From CAYJXJ01 sp964374095 (GTDB lineage: Bacteria > Elusimicrobiota > Elusimicrobia > UBA1565 > UBA9628): DNA of 22,616 nucleotides. The position numbers were made by a program, and so were the translations under genes. Position 1 is the first letter of the stretch. Each line of letters begins with the position of its first letter. The stretch covers positions 1-22,616 of the forward strand of contig CAYJXJ010000065.1 in NCBI GenBank assembly GCA_964374095.1, written 5' to 3'. Below the pieces are notes generated by a model. That model was not told the DNA's origin, did not search any database, and worked only from the letters and a program-made list of their open reading frames with translations. Below, piece after piece: positions 1-6,548 of this stretch.

Positions 1-579
1 CGGCCCAGAGGCCTCCAATTGCACGCCGGGGCGGCGGCAGAAGTCCAGCAAGGCCTGCTGAGAAGGGGACGGGCCGAACTCGATCTGGTTAACTGCGGGC
101 ACGACATCCGAATGGTCGAACAGCTCCTTGAGGTGCCGCTCGAGATAGTTGCTGACGCCGATCGCGCGCGCGCGGCCCTCCTTCAATATCCGCGTCATCG
201 CCTTCCACGTATCGAGGCGCTTGCCGGGCACAGGCCAATGGACGAGATAGAGGTCGACGAAGTCGAGATCCAGGCGCTTGAGGCTCGCATCGAAGGCCGC
301 GAGCGTCCGGTCGTAGCCCTGGTCGTCGTTCCAGAGCTTTGTCGTCACGAAGATCTCCTGGCGTGGCAGGCCGCCGCGTTTGAACGCCTGGCCCACGTCG
401 GTCTCGTTGTCGTAACGTTTGGCCGTGTCGATATGGCGGTAGCCGGCCTCCAGCGCCCAAAGGATCGCGTTCTGCGTCTCGTCGCCGGGTTCCGACTGAT
501 AGACCCCTAAACCCAAGGCCGGCATCTTTACGCCGTTGTTGAGGGTCACGAGGGACTGCAAGGTCTCGGTTGTATTCAT
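1..579 (-). CDS. Aldo/keto reductase, 3' end cut by window edge
   Basis: The reading frame starts at ATG 579 and stays open through base 1, so 193 residues are visible and the C-terminus lies outside. It reads as an NADPH-dependent aldo/keto reductase of the 2,5-diketo-D-gluconate reductase type. Visible signatures are MPALGLGVYQ near the N-terminus, HIDTAKRYDNE with the catalytic Asp and Tyr, TTKLWN with the catalytic Lys, LVHWP with the active-site His, and IGVSNY of the barrel core. The family is normally about 270-280 aa. The usual QLEAYSPL-type segment reads QLEASGP, one residue short. It is divergent from the LysR gene at 656, a common arrangement in which the regulator controls the reductase. 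The natural substrate cannot be inferred. A -10-like TACAAT sits 7 nt before the ATG. Confidence 0.93.
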   Translation of the reverse strand, partial: MNTTETLQSLVTLNNGVKMPALGLGVYQSEPGDETQNAILWALEAGYRHIDTAKRYDNETDVGQAFKRGGLPRQEIFVTTKLWNDDQGYDRTLAAFDASLKRLDLDFVDLYLVHWPVPGKRLDTWKAMTRILKEGRARAIGVSNYLERHLKELFDHSDVVPAVNQIEFGPSPSQQALLDFCRRPGVQLEASGP

Positions 580-655
580 GGCTGGTATTGTAGCGATCTG
601 ATAATAAAATGTAAAATGATTTGATTTAACGTATATTGATCTATATTTAAGAACG
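580..655. promoter_or_regulatory. Divergent AT-rich promoter between reductase and lysR
   Basis: This 76-bp spacer is far more AT-rich than its surroundings. On the minus strand TACAAT (592-587) lies 7 nt before the reductase ATG. On the plus strand TATATT (642-647) lies 8 nt before the lysR ATG, with TTGATT at 621-626. An imperfect palindrome centred on GATC (ATATTGATCTATAT) lies inside the plus-strand promoter and is a plausible LysR operator. The operator assignment is inference. Confidence 0.55.
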
Positions 656-1552
656 ATGAAACCAGACCAACTGCGCTACTTTCTGGAAGCCGCGCGGCAC
701 CAGCACATCGGCAAGGCGGCCCGCGCGATCCCGATCAGCGCGAGCGCGGTCAGCCATAGCATCGCGGCACTAGAGGAGGAACTCGGCCGCGAGCTGTTCT
801 TGAAACGCGGCAAGCGCATATTCTTGACTTCCCACGGCAAACTGCTCATGGAGCGCGCCGAGCGGCTATTGCGCGACATCGAAGCCGTGCGCGAAGACCT
901 CGCCTCCGACGATGTCGACCTGCGCGGCCACTACAAGCTTGCCGCCACCCACGTGCTCTGCGCGGAGGTCCTGGCCCCGGCGTGGGCTGGACTTCAGCGC
1001 GGCAACCCCCGGCTGACCGCCGAGCTCTACACGCTGCGCTCGGCCCAGGTGGCCAGCGACGTGGCGTCCGGCGCGTTCGACTTCGGCCTGTGCCTCAGCC
1101 CGCAGCCCCATCCGGCATTCGAGACCAAGGCCATCCACGAAGGCGTGATGGCGATCGTCGTGCGCAAGAACCACCCCGTCTTGAAGGTTCTCCCCGCACA
1201 AAGAGTTCGCGCCCTGTCGGCCTACCCGGCGGCGCTGCCTAAGGCGTTTCAAGGCATCGACAATTGCGAGTCGCACCCGATGTTCGCGAAGTACGGGTTG
1301 AACCCGCGCGCGACGCTGTTATTCGACAGCTACGATGTAGCCGCCGCACAGGTGGCAGGCTCGGAGGCTTGGAGCCTCATGCCGGACTGGATCGCACGGG
1401 CCTGTAGGCCGTCGCTGGCCTGCTTTGTCCCCAATGATTGGCGCGCGCCTTCCGTGATCACCGCGATCTGGCCCAAGAGCCGGCTGCGGTCGCGGTTGCT
1501 GGGCCGACTCATCTCCGGCGTTGAGGCGCGGTTCAGTCTGAAGGCTCGTTAA
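656..1552 (+). CDS. LysR-family transcriptional regulator
   Basis: A 298-aa protein of typical LysR length. The N-terminal winged helix-turn-helix is plain: LRYFLEAARHQHIGKAAR, then SASAVSHSIAALEEELG and LFLKRGKRIFLTSHGKLL, spanning about residues 5-70. The rest (about 90-295) is the periplasmic-binding-like effector domain, with the usual low conservation. It probably binds the divergent spacer and controls the reductase at 1-579 as well as itself, the classic LysR arrangement. The start ATG follows a -10-like box by 8 nt and has no Shine-Dalgarno sequence, so the mRNA may be leaderless. The effector cannot be predicted. Confidence 0.93.
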   Translation: MKPDQLRYFLEAARHQHIGKAARAIPISASAVSHSIAALEEELGRELFLKRGKRIFLTSHGKLLMERAERLLRDIEAVREDLASDDVDLRGHYKLAATHVLCAEVLAPAWAGLQRGNPRLTAELYTLRSAQVASDVASGAFDFGLCLSPQPHPAFETKAIHEGVMAIVVRKNHPVLKVLPAQRVRALSAYPAALPKAFQGIDNCESHPMFAKYGLNPRATLLFDSYDVAAAQVAGSEAWSLMPDWIARACRPSLACFVPNDWRAPSVITAIWPKSRLRSRLLGRLISGVEARFSLKAR

Positions 1553-1743
1553 GCGCCAATTCCAATAACCTCACGGAGACTTGGTGGTATTACTCCCGAC
1601 CACTCTGGGAGGGCACGGTGGGATTTGAACTCCCGCACATCGCGGAGGCGCAGCCAAACGTCTCCGGTTCTTTGTTGTCGAAAGTCGATTCCGGACCGGG
1701 AAGAGACTGCTCTCCGGCCGGACCCTTGAACCGCCCAGGCCCG
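1553..1743. other. Intergenic stretch; tRNA T-arm-like fragment, no gene
   Basis: No convincing coding frame was found. On the minus strand the segment around 1605-1640 contains a GGGAGTTCAAATCCC core followed by a pyrimidine-rich acceptor-like stretch, resembling the 3' part of a tRNA. I could not find a matching acceptor 5' strand, D-arm or clean anticodon arm upstream, so it is at best a decayed 3' remnant and may be chance. Confidence 0.25.
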
Positions 1744-1772
1744 TTGACATCGACCGAAACGGGGGCTATAAT
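1744..1772 (+). promoter_or_regulatory. Perfect consensus sigma-70-type promoter
   Basis: TTGACA at 1744-1749 and TATAAT at 1767-1772 are separated by exactly 17 bp, a full match to the housekeeping consensus. Transcription would begin near 1779 and run into the DUF4258/DUF2283 pair with a leader of about 40 nt. It is the only exact two-box consensus I found in the window. Confidence 0.85.
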
Positions 1773-1818
1773 ACGAAGCAGGCGGCCGATTTGAAGTTGG
1801 AACCCGCCCGCCCGCTGA

Positions 1819-2043
1819 TTGAGACGAGTCGCGTACAGCCGCCATGCTCTCGAACGGATGGAGCAACGAGGCATCACCCGGGAGTATGTACGACAGGCGT
1901 TGGAGGGTCCCTACATCTCGAAGAAGCCGGAAGGCCCCGGTAAGACCAAGATTTCCGCCAGATGCCGGAGCAAGACGCTGTTCGTCGTCTTCAACAAGAA
2001 TCCGACCCGGTACTTCGTCATTACGACTTATTGGGACGATTAG
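1819..2043 (+). CDS. DUF4258 domain protein (RelE-like, putative toxin half of a pair)
   Basis: A 74-aa protein beginning at TTG; an in-frame stop lies immediately upstream at 1816-1818, so this is the earliest possible start. The N-terminal YSRHALERMEQRGIT motif and the later TLFVVFNKNPTRYFVITTYW strand pattern fit DUF4258, a small RelE-superfamily-like fold often encoded beside DUF2283. ATG at residue 14 is an alternative, but it would remove the conserved SRHA motif. There is no good Shine-Dalgarno sequence. It lies 9 nt upstream of the DUF2283 gene and shares its strong promoter. Toxin activity is inference; no member here shows catalytic residues I can name with confidence. Confidence 0.85.
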   Translation: MRRVAYSRHALERMEQRGITREYVRQALEGPYISKKPEGPGKTKISARCRSKTLFVVFNKNPTRYFVITTYWDD

Positions 2044-2052
2044 AGAGGTAAG

Positions 2053-2340
2053 ATGATTAGATTTGACTTTGAGGGGATGAGGGACTTGCTCATCAGCTAT
2101 GACCCCGCCGCTCGTGCCGCCTACATCAAGATTCGCCAAGGACGCGTCGAGAGGACCAAGGAGGAAGCCCCCGGTCTTTATGCCGACATCGGCAAGGACG
2201 GGCAGCTCATGGGCGTCGAGATCCTCGACCCGAAAAGAATCCAACTCAAGCTCATCGTGAAACTGGCCAAGGAATTCAAGGTGCCGGAGTTGGCGCGCAT
2301 CAATCCCCACCGCTTGGCGGGGGTCTACGCCCCATCCTGA
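2053..2340 (+). CDS. DUF2283 domain protein (putative antitoxin partner)
   Basis: A 95-aa protein starting at ATG, with an AGAGGT ribosome site about 5 nt upstream. The signature YDPAARAAYIKIRQGRVERT, followed by LYADIGKDGQLMGVEILDP, is the DUF2283 pattern of a beta-sandwich-like small protein. DUF2283 genes commonly follow DUF4258 genes and the pair is suspected to be a type II toxin-antitoxin system. The C-terminal tail (about 70-95) is longer and more basic than the minimal domain. Function is inferred from domain pairing only. Confidence 0.85.
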   Translation: MIRFDFEGMRDLLISYDPAARAAYIKIRQGRVERTKEEAPGLYADIGKDGQLMGVEILDPKRIQLKLIVKLAKEFKVPELARINPHRLAGVYAPS

Positions 2341-2560
2341 GAATGCCGGAGTACGGCCCCCAAACAGGCATCCCTAAAACGAAATAAACGCCGGACTTTT
2401 TCAATGATGCGCCCATCCACGGGTCAAGGATGACCCGGTAGCCGGTCTGAAAAGCGGCTGACGAGATTCCCCCCACGCCGCCGCAAACTGGTATACTGAG
2501 GACAGTCCGAATCAGCGGCCGTCCGACGACCGCGCGGTTGGCAAGCGTCAGGAGACAGAC
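2341..2560. other. Intergenic region with a weak promoter
   Basis: No coding frame is supported. A -10-like TATACT lies at 2492-2497, with no recognisable -35. It would give a leader of about 57 nt for the ORF at 2561. The nonamer GGCAAGCGT occurs at 2540-2548 and again over the start codon at 2562-2570, flanking the AGGAGA ribosome site. Confidence 0.4.
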
Positions 2561-2845
2561 ATGGCAAGCGTACACAAGTCCCAATCGCCGCACCCGCGCA
2601 TCATCGTGGGTCTTCCGGATATTCAAGACCATATCCGGATGGTCAATCGTCTCTCCGCGACCGCGACCGAGCCGGAACTGGGACGCTGGGACGGCCTCGG
2701 AAACCTCCTCTGCGAGCTCTACGCCCAGCTTCAGCACCAGAAACAAGTCACCATATACCGGTTCGGGAGCAGGAGCTCCACCGCCGCGGACGAGGCGCGG
2801 CAGCCGGCCCGCCGCCACGGCCCGAAGACGCAGCCGCGTTCCTAG
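2561..2845 (+). CDS. Hypothetical 94-aa protein
   Basis: I do not recognise this protein. The case for it being real is an AGGAGA ribosome site 5 nt before the ATG, a TATACT box upstream, GC-rich third codon positions, and no overlap with the neighbour beyond the shared stop. Residues about 12-65 look structured and mildly helical (RIIVGLPDIQDHIRMVNRLS, then GNLLCELYAQLQHQKQVT). The C-terminal 25 residues are Arg/Ala-rich and probably disordered. It converges on the methyltransferase gene, the two stop codons overlapping at 2842-2845. Confidence 0.55.
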   Translation: MASVHKSQSPHPRIIVGLPDIQDHIRMVNRLSATATEPELGRWDGLGNLLCELYAQLQHQKQVTIYRFGSRSSTAADEARQPARRHGPKTQPRS

Positions 2846-3864
2846 ACCCTCAGCAGGACGATCTTCAGGGGCGGCCGGCCGTCGGGACTGGGAAAGTCGC
2901 TCTCCGGCAAGACCCACTCCGCCTCGCGGATGAAGCGGCCGGCTTTGCGCGCGCTGCGCTCCATGATCGACAGCCAAGCCTCCCGCCCGGCCGCCGCCGC
3001 GTTGTTGCAGCAAATCATCGTGCCGCCCTCGGCGGCGCAGAGCAGGGCGGGCTTGAACACCGACGGATAGTCGTTGATGGCGTCCACCACGCCGAAGGGG
3101 CTCTTGGCGTAGCGGGGCGGGTCGAGGAACACCACATCGAACCGGCGCCGCTCCAGCCTCGGAAACGGAGGCAGGCGCCTGCCGCGCACGATCCGAGGCT
3201 GACCCAGCCCGGCGAACTGCCGAAGGACGGGGAAGGCGTCGCCGTGCAGGAAGTCCATCGGAATGGGCAGGTCGTTGAGGCTGGCATTCTCCTCTCCGAC
3301 CGCGAGGCAGGACCGCGCGAAATCCACATTCACCACGGAACTGGCGCCGGCCTTGGCGGCGGCCACGCCGACGCCGCAGGTATAGGCGAAGACGTTGAGC
3401 AGCGACTTGCCCGCCGCCTCCCGCATCACGCGGCGGCGGGCGGCGCGCAGATCAAGGAACAGCCACGGGTCCTGGCCGGAGTGCCGCCCCACGATGCGGT
3501 ACGTCACGCCCAGCTCACGTGCCTGGCGCGGCGCCGTCGCGGCCGCCAAGAGCGCGGGCGAAAGCCGGTTGGCGATGCGTGAATTGGGCCGACTGCGGTC
3601 GTTGTAGACCGCTGTCAGGCCCGGGAGGGCCTCGGCATAAAAGGCCTCCAGCGCCGCCAGGTGCGGGGGCGGCAGGGGGCTGTGGAAGCTCTGCGCCAGC
3701 AGCAAGTCGCCATAGCGGTCCACCGTCAGCCCCGGCCGGCCTTCCGCGGTGCCATGGAAGAGCCGATAGGCGTCGGTCCGTTCGGCATGAAGCCGGCTCA
3801 GCAGGCCGGCGCGGCGTTCCAGGGCGGCGGACAGCAGGCCGCTCAGGGCGTCAGGCGCCGGCAT
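2842..3864 (-). CDS. Class I SAM-dependent rRNA methyltransferase, RlmI/RlmK-like
   Basis: A protein of about 340 aa of the RlmI/RlmK family, which makes 5-methylcytosine (RlmI) or 7-methylguanine (RlmK) in 23S rRNA. Visible motifs are an N-terminal region with YRLFHGTAEGRPGLTVDRYG, the SAM-binding glycine loop NVFAYTCGVGVAA, the acidic motif VVNVDFARSCL, and motif IV FDVVFLDPPRYAKS. The cytosine-methylating families carry a second catalytic Cys; here ICCNN near residue 300 is the obvious candidate. The chosen start, ATG 3864, overlaps the upstream gene by 14 nt; an ATG at 3909 would overlap by 59 nt and looks less likely. It is the last gene of a three-gene overlapping operon. The exact target base is uncertain. 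Confidence 0.85.
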   Translation of the reverse strand: MPAPDALSGLLSAALERRAGLLSRLHAERTDAYRLFHGTAEGRPGLTVDRYGDLLLAQSFHSPLPPPHLAALEAFYAEALPGLTAVYNDRSRPNSRIANRLSPALLAAATAPRQARELGVTYRIVGRHSGQDPWLFLDLRAARRRVMREAAGKSLLNVFAYTCGVGVAAAKAGASSVVNVDFARSCLAVGEENASLNDLPIPMDFLHGDAFPVLRQFAGLGQPRIVRGRRLPPFPRLERRRFDVVFLDPPRYAKSPFGVVDAINDYPSVFKPALLCAAEGGTMICCNNAAAAGREAWLSIMERSARKAGRFIREAEWVLPESDFPSPDGRPPLKIVLLRV

Positions 3865-4051
3865 CGCCCGCGAGCCGCCTGTGGGCCGTCTCGCAAAGCT
3901 CCGCCTCATCGTCCCAGAACTTAAGTTCCACTTCGGCCAAGGGAAGTCGAAACCGGTACGTCATCCCCTGGCATTCCCACGTCGAGCCCATGTCTTCGTG
4001 GATGTAGCTGGTGCCGCCGTAGGGGAGGAGCCCGGTCAGGTCAGATTTCAA
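3851..4051 (-). CDS. Hypothetical 66-aa protein
   Basis: I do not recognise this small protein. It begins at TTG 4051, overlapping the end of the beta-barrel gene by 11 nt, and ends inside the methyltransferase gene, so it looks translationally coupled at both ends. An internal ATG at 3991 is a possible shorter start. It contains conserved-looking aromatic and acidic segments (GGTSYIHEDMGSTWEC, then RLPLAEVELKFWDDEAEL) and GC-rich third positions. It has no signal peptide or membrane span. Confidence 0.55.
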   Translation of the reverse strand: MKSDLTGLLPYGGTSYIHEDMGSTWECQGMTYRFRLPLAEVELKFWDDEAELCETAHRRLAGDAGA

Positions 4052-4745
4052 AGCCCACCATCGCGCCGATCGCCAAGGCCTGCCCGGGGCCGGAGCCCGC
4101 GGAGACTCTGAATTCCTTGGGTTCGGGGAGGTAATGATACCGCAGGGTGACGTCCCAAACCAAGAAATCGAAGTAACGCCCGAACAGGCCCGTGCCGACC
4201 ATGGCGGTCGGCTTCCAGCCGAAGCTGCGGTGCTTCCGCTTCGGGTCGAGCTGATCGAGACGTTCGGTCAAGGTATGCCCATGAGCCGTATCCCAATAAT
4301 GCATCCCCACGCCGCCGAGGAGCACCGGACTCGCCAACTTCCAGCGTATCGGCGCATACCTCAACGTGATCAGGGCGGAGACATCCCGGCGCGCGACACC
4401 GGTCGAAGATGACGGGGAACGCACCGTTGGATCGAAGGCGAACTTCATGGAATCGACCGAGACGCCCAGCCCGAACCGGGCTGAAAGCTGGTGGACGTAA
4501 TCGAAGGCCACGACGCTGCCCGCCGTGCCCCGCAGGCCGCCGAAGGGAAAAACAGCGCCCCCGCGCAGGCCGATCGCTTGAAAATCGTCGAAGGCCGAAC
4601 CCTCGGAGGGCGGCCCGGCGGCCGCCGCGGTGGAGGGCCGCACGGCGGTCTCGGCGGCGCCCGCCCGCCCGCAGAGGCCGGCCGCCATCATGAGAACGAT
4701 CCATACCTGGCCCACGCACCGGCGCCGGGAATCCGCCTTTGGCAC
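4041..4745 (-). CDS. Putative outer-membrane beta-barrel protein with signal peptide
   Basis: A 234-aa protein starting at GTG 4745. Residues about 10-31 form a signal peptide (VWIVLMMAAGLCGRAGAAE) with a likely AGA cleavage site. After a disordered Ala/Pro stretch, the mature part alternates Gly and aromatic residues in strand-like runs (AIGLRGGAVFPFGG, SALITLRYAPIRWKL, PVLLGGVGMHYWD, VWDVTLRYHYLP). It ends ALAIGAMVGFEI, the aromatic-bearing last strand typical of Bam-inserted barrels. It resembles small OmpA/OprF-type barrels, but no family can be named. A strong promoter lies so close that the GTG is probably the first base of the transcript. It heads the operon with the 66-aa protein and the methyltransferase. 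Confidence 0.7.
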   Translation of the reverse strand: MPKADSRRRCVGQVWIVLMMAAGLCGRAGAAETAVRPSTAAAAGPPSEGSAFDDFQAIGLRGGAVFPFGGLRGTAGSVVAFDYVHQLSARFGLGVSVDSMKFAFDPTVRSPSSSTGVARRDVSALITLRYAPIRWKLASPVLLGGVGMHYWDTAHGHTLTERLDQLDPKRKHRSFGWKPTAMVGTGLFGRYFDFLVWDVTLRYHYLPEPKEFRVSAGSGPGQALAIGAMVGFEI

Positions 4746-4751
4746 GGAGGG

Positions 4752-4781
4752 ATGCTACCACGGGACGCCGGGATAAGTCAA
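4752..4781 (-). promoter_or_regulatory. Leaderless promoter of the barrel operon
   Basis: On the minus strand TTGACT (4781-4776), an 18-bp spacer and TAGCAT (4757-4752) are followed by 6 nt and then the GTG start at 4745. Transcription should start at or within a base or two of the GTG. Confidence 0.7.
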
Positions 4782-4827
4782 CGAAAATGGGGGACCGGAT
4801 CGGCGGGCGCGCGGCTGGACAAGTTGC

Positions 4828-4833
4828 TACAAT
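4828..4833 (+). promoter_or_regulatory. -10 box of the DUF2721 gene, leaderless geometry
   Basis: TACAAT ends 6 nt before the ATG at 4840. There is no good -35 box at the expected distance and no room for a ribosome site after the predicted transcription start. Confidence 0.6.
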
Positions 4834-4839
4834 CCCCCC

Positions 4840-5304
4840 ATGCTGGGAAGATTGACGGGCGATCTCGAGAGCGTCGCGCGCCTCATCTCCTTGGCGGTCG
4901 CGCCGATATTCCTGCTGACCACCGTAGCGACGACCCTGATGGTCCTTGCCGGGCGCCTGGCGCGGATCGTGGACCGCGGACGAACGCTGGAAACCCGTCC
5001 CACCGGCGACAAGGAAGCCCGGCGCAAGGAACTGCTCTTGCTGGAAAGACGCGCCCGCCTTATCTACCGGGCCCTTTCCCTGGGCGTCTCGGCCGCGATC
5101 CTGGTCTGCATCCTCATGACGGTCGCCTTCTTGACCGAAATGCTGCGCTTCAACGCCGCGGCCGCGGTCGCCGTCCTCTTCATCGCGGCGCTCTTCGCTT
5201 ACACCGGGGCCTTGATGCTCTTTCTCAGGGAAGTGTTCCTGGCCATCGGGGGGTTCCAACTCCGCCTTCACCCGGCCGAGGCGCCGGCGGGACGCATCAA
5301 TTGA
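4840..5304 (+). CDS. DUF2721 family membrane protein
   Basis: A 154-aa integral membrane protein matching DUF2721 in length and pattern. It has an N-terminal hydrophobic segment (SLAVAPIFLLTTVATTLMVL), a basic cytoplasmic loop with RARLIYRA preceded by a Glu/Arg-rich helix, and then two further spans (ALSLGVSAAILVCILMTVAF and AVAVLFIAALFAYTGALMLF). The motif LARIVDRGR in the first loop is characteristic. Molecular function is unknown for the family. It stands alone, convergent with cspA across a strong hairpin. Confidence 0.85.
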   Translation: MLGRLTGDLESVARLISLAVAPIFLLTTVATTLMVLAGRLARIVDRGRTLETRPTGDKEARRKELLLLERRARLIYRALSLGVSAAILVCILMTVAFLTEMLRFNAAAAVAVLFIAALFAYTGALMLFLREVFLAIGGFQLRLHPAEAPAGRIN

Positions 5305-5306
5305 TA

Positions 5307-5342
5307 GGGCCTGCGTCCCCGCGCCGCGGGAAACGCAGGCCC
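5307..5342. terminator. Bidirectional hairpin between DUF2721 gene and cspA
   Basis: A perfect 10-bp inverted repeat (GGGCCTGCGT at 5307-5316 with its complement at 5333-5342) encloses a second small stem of CCCGC and GCGGG. It starts 2 nt after the DUF2721 stop and lies about 20 bp beyond the cspA stop. Neither side has a true T-tract, so termination may rely on stem strength or Rho. Confidence 0.7.
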
Positions 5343-5361
5343 TCGTTCCGGCAGGTCCGGC

Positions 5362-5574
5362 TTAGCGAGCCGGGCTCAGGGGCCGAACGTTGGCGGCCCG
5401 GGGACCCTTGTCCGACCGGGTCACTTCGAACTCAACCTGCTGGTTCTCGGCCAGGGATTTGAAACCGTCCATGGCGATCGCCGAGTGATGAACGAACACG
5501 TCCGGCGTGCCGTCCTCAGGCGTGATGAAACCATAACCCTTCTGGTCGTTGAACCACTTCACTGTTCCTTTCAT
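5362..5574 (-). CDS. cspA: Cold-shock protein, CspA family
   Basis: A 70-aa single cold-shock domain of normal length. It opens MKGTVKWFNDQKGYGFIT, carrying the RNP1 motif KGYGFI, and continues with DVFVHHSAI, the RNP2 motif. The later QQVEFEVTRSDKGPRAANV completes the five-stranded OB fold. Such proteins bind single-stranded RNA and DNA and act as RNA chaperones. The promoter lies about 140 nt upstream, giving the long 5' leader typical of cold-regulated csp mRNAs. Which paralogue it corresponds to cannot be determined. Confidence 0.95.
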   Translation of the reverse strand: MKGTVKWFNDQKGYGFITPEDGTPDVFVHHSAIAMDGFKSLAENQQVEFEVTRSDKGPRAANVRPLSPAR

Positions 5575-5791
5575 TGTGTCTCGATGGTGCTAACTCGTAA
5601 GTGTTAGTTTTGAAGGCTCGTGGCCCGCGCCGCGAATAGAAAACCGCCCACCCTCTCGGATGCGCGGTTCGTTGCGTCGCATGTTGAACGTCGGCACTCG
5701 CTTCAGACTTACAATGATATTATAGCATATTCCTGGATAAAATCGACACGACCATGTCAAGCCCCCCGATCCGCCTCAGGCCCGCCGCGGC
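5575..5791. promoter_or_regulatory. Divergent promoter region of cspA and the TauE gene
   Basis: On the minus strand TATAAT (5724-5719) gives a cspA leader of about 137 nt. Near the cspA start that leader carries a CTAAC/GTTAG inverted repeat. On the plus strand TAAAAT (5738-5743) faces the TauE gene. The -35 regions are weak. A long structured cspA leader fits cold-shock control, but thermosensing is inference. Confidence 0.55.
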
Positions 5792-5795
5792 ATGA
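5754..5795 (+). CDS. Possible 13-residue leader peptide upstream of the TauE gene
   Basis: ATG 5754 lies 10 nt after the TAAAAT box and opens a frame encoding MSSPPIRLRPAAA. Its TGA overlaps the TauE ATG in an ATGA arrangement, so translation could be coupled. No ribosome site is seen before the TauE ATG, which supports coupling. The peptide has no recognisable attenuator codons apart from several Pro and Arg codons. Confidence 0.3.
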   Translation: MSSPPIRLRPAAA

Positions 5796-6541
5796 CCTGC
5801 TCCTCGCCGGCCGTGGCCTCCTTCCTGGGAGTCATCGCGGCATTGTACTCGCTCGTCGGGCACGGCGGGGCCTCCGGCTACCTGGCGGTGCTGCATTGGG
5901 CCGGCTGCCCGCCCATGGAGAGCCGTGCGCAGGCGCTGTTCCTCAACCTGATCGTCGCGGCCGTCGCCTTCCTTAATTTCCGAGCCGCCGGCCATTTCGA
6001 ACGGAGGCTGCTCTGGCCCTTCGCGGCCGCATCCGTGCCCGCCGCCTACCTTGGCGCCACGGTCAAGGTCTCGCCGCGCAGCTACGGACTCCTGCTCGCC
6101 GCGGCCCTGGCCTTCGCGGCCTGGCGGTTGGGGGCGCCCGCTCCGGAACAGTCGCCCGAAGCGCCCTCGCGTCCGCCGCCCTGGCCCGCGGCGTTGGGGC
6201 TCGGCGGCCTGATCGGCGCCCTTTCGGGAATCGTGGGGGTGGGTGGGGGCATTTTCCTCAGCCCGCTCATGATCCTGGCCGGCTGGGCCGACGCCCGCCG
6301 CACGGCCGCGGTCTCGGCCGCCTTCATCTGGGTCAATTCGGCCGCCGGACTACTCGGACATTGGCGCGGGCACGGCCTCGCGGGTCTGGAGGCCGCGCCG
6401 GTGCTGGCCGCGGCGGTCGGCTCCTTGGTCGGTTCCTTTTTGGGAGCCCGGAAGCTGAGCCTGCGGGCGCTGCGCCTGGGGCTGGCCGCGGTCCTGCTCG
6501 CGGCCGCAGGCAAGTCATTCTTCCGGGCCGTTGAGCTATAA
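5792..6541 (+). CDS. TauE/SafE family sulfite/organosulfur exporter-like permease
   Basis: A 249-aa polytopic inner-membrane protein with about eight hydrophobic spans in two repeats, the layout of the TauE/SafE (former DUF81) family. The repeat motifs are visible as GHGGASGYLAVL near residue 23 and GIVGVGGGIFLSPLMIL near residue 147, each starting a half. A Pro-rich cytoplasmic loop (about 113-130) separates the halves. Family members export sulfite, sulfoacetate or similar anions, or act as general permeases; the substrate here is unknown. The next gene begins 7 nt after its stop, with its -10 box lying over the last codons of this gene. Confidence 0.88.
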   Translation: MTCSSPAVASFLGVIAALYSLVGHGGASGYLAVLHWAGCPPMESRAQALFLNLIVAAVAFLNFRAAGHFERRLLWPFAAASVPAAYLGATVKVSPRSYGLLLAAALAFAAWRLGAPAPEQSPEAPSRPPPWPAALGLGGLIGALSGIVGVGGGIFLSPLMILAGWADARRTAAVSAAFIWVNSAAGLLGHWRGHGLAGLEAAPVLAAAVGSLVGSFLGARKLSLRALRLGLAAVLLAAAGKSFFRAVEL

Positions 6542-6542
6542 T
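6537..6542 (+). promoter_or_regulatory. -10 box inside the end of the TauE gene, leaderless geometry
   Basis: TATAAT overlaps the last codons of the TauE gene and ends exactly 6 nt before ATG 6549. The -35 region is weak. Confidence 0.6.
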
Positions 6543-6548
6543 ATCCCC

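Noticed and set aside
19..510. 163-aa open frame on the plus strand over the aldo/keto reductase
   Set aside because: It is antisense to a frame with all reductase catalytic motifs and has no motif of its own.
1549..2310. 253-aa minus-strand frame across the DUF4258/DUF2283 genes
   Set aside because: Two short genes with family motifs and a consensus promoter occupy the plus strand; the long frame is a by-product of GC-rich sequence.
4048..5271. 407-aa minus-strand frame over the barrel and DUF2721 genes
   Set aside because: It crosses two genes and their promoters, is Arg/Gly-rich and shows no domain; the shorter frames have signal peptide or membrane features.
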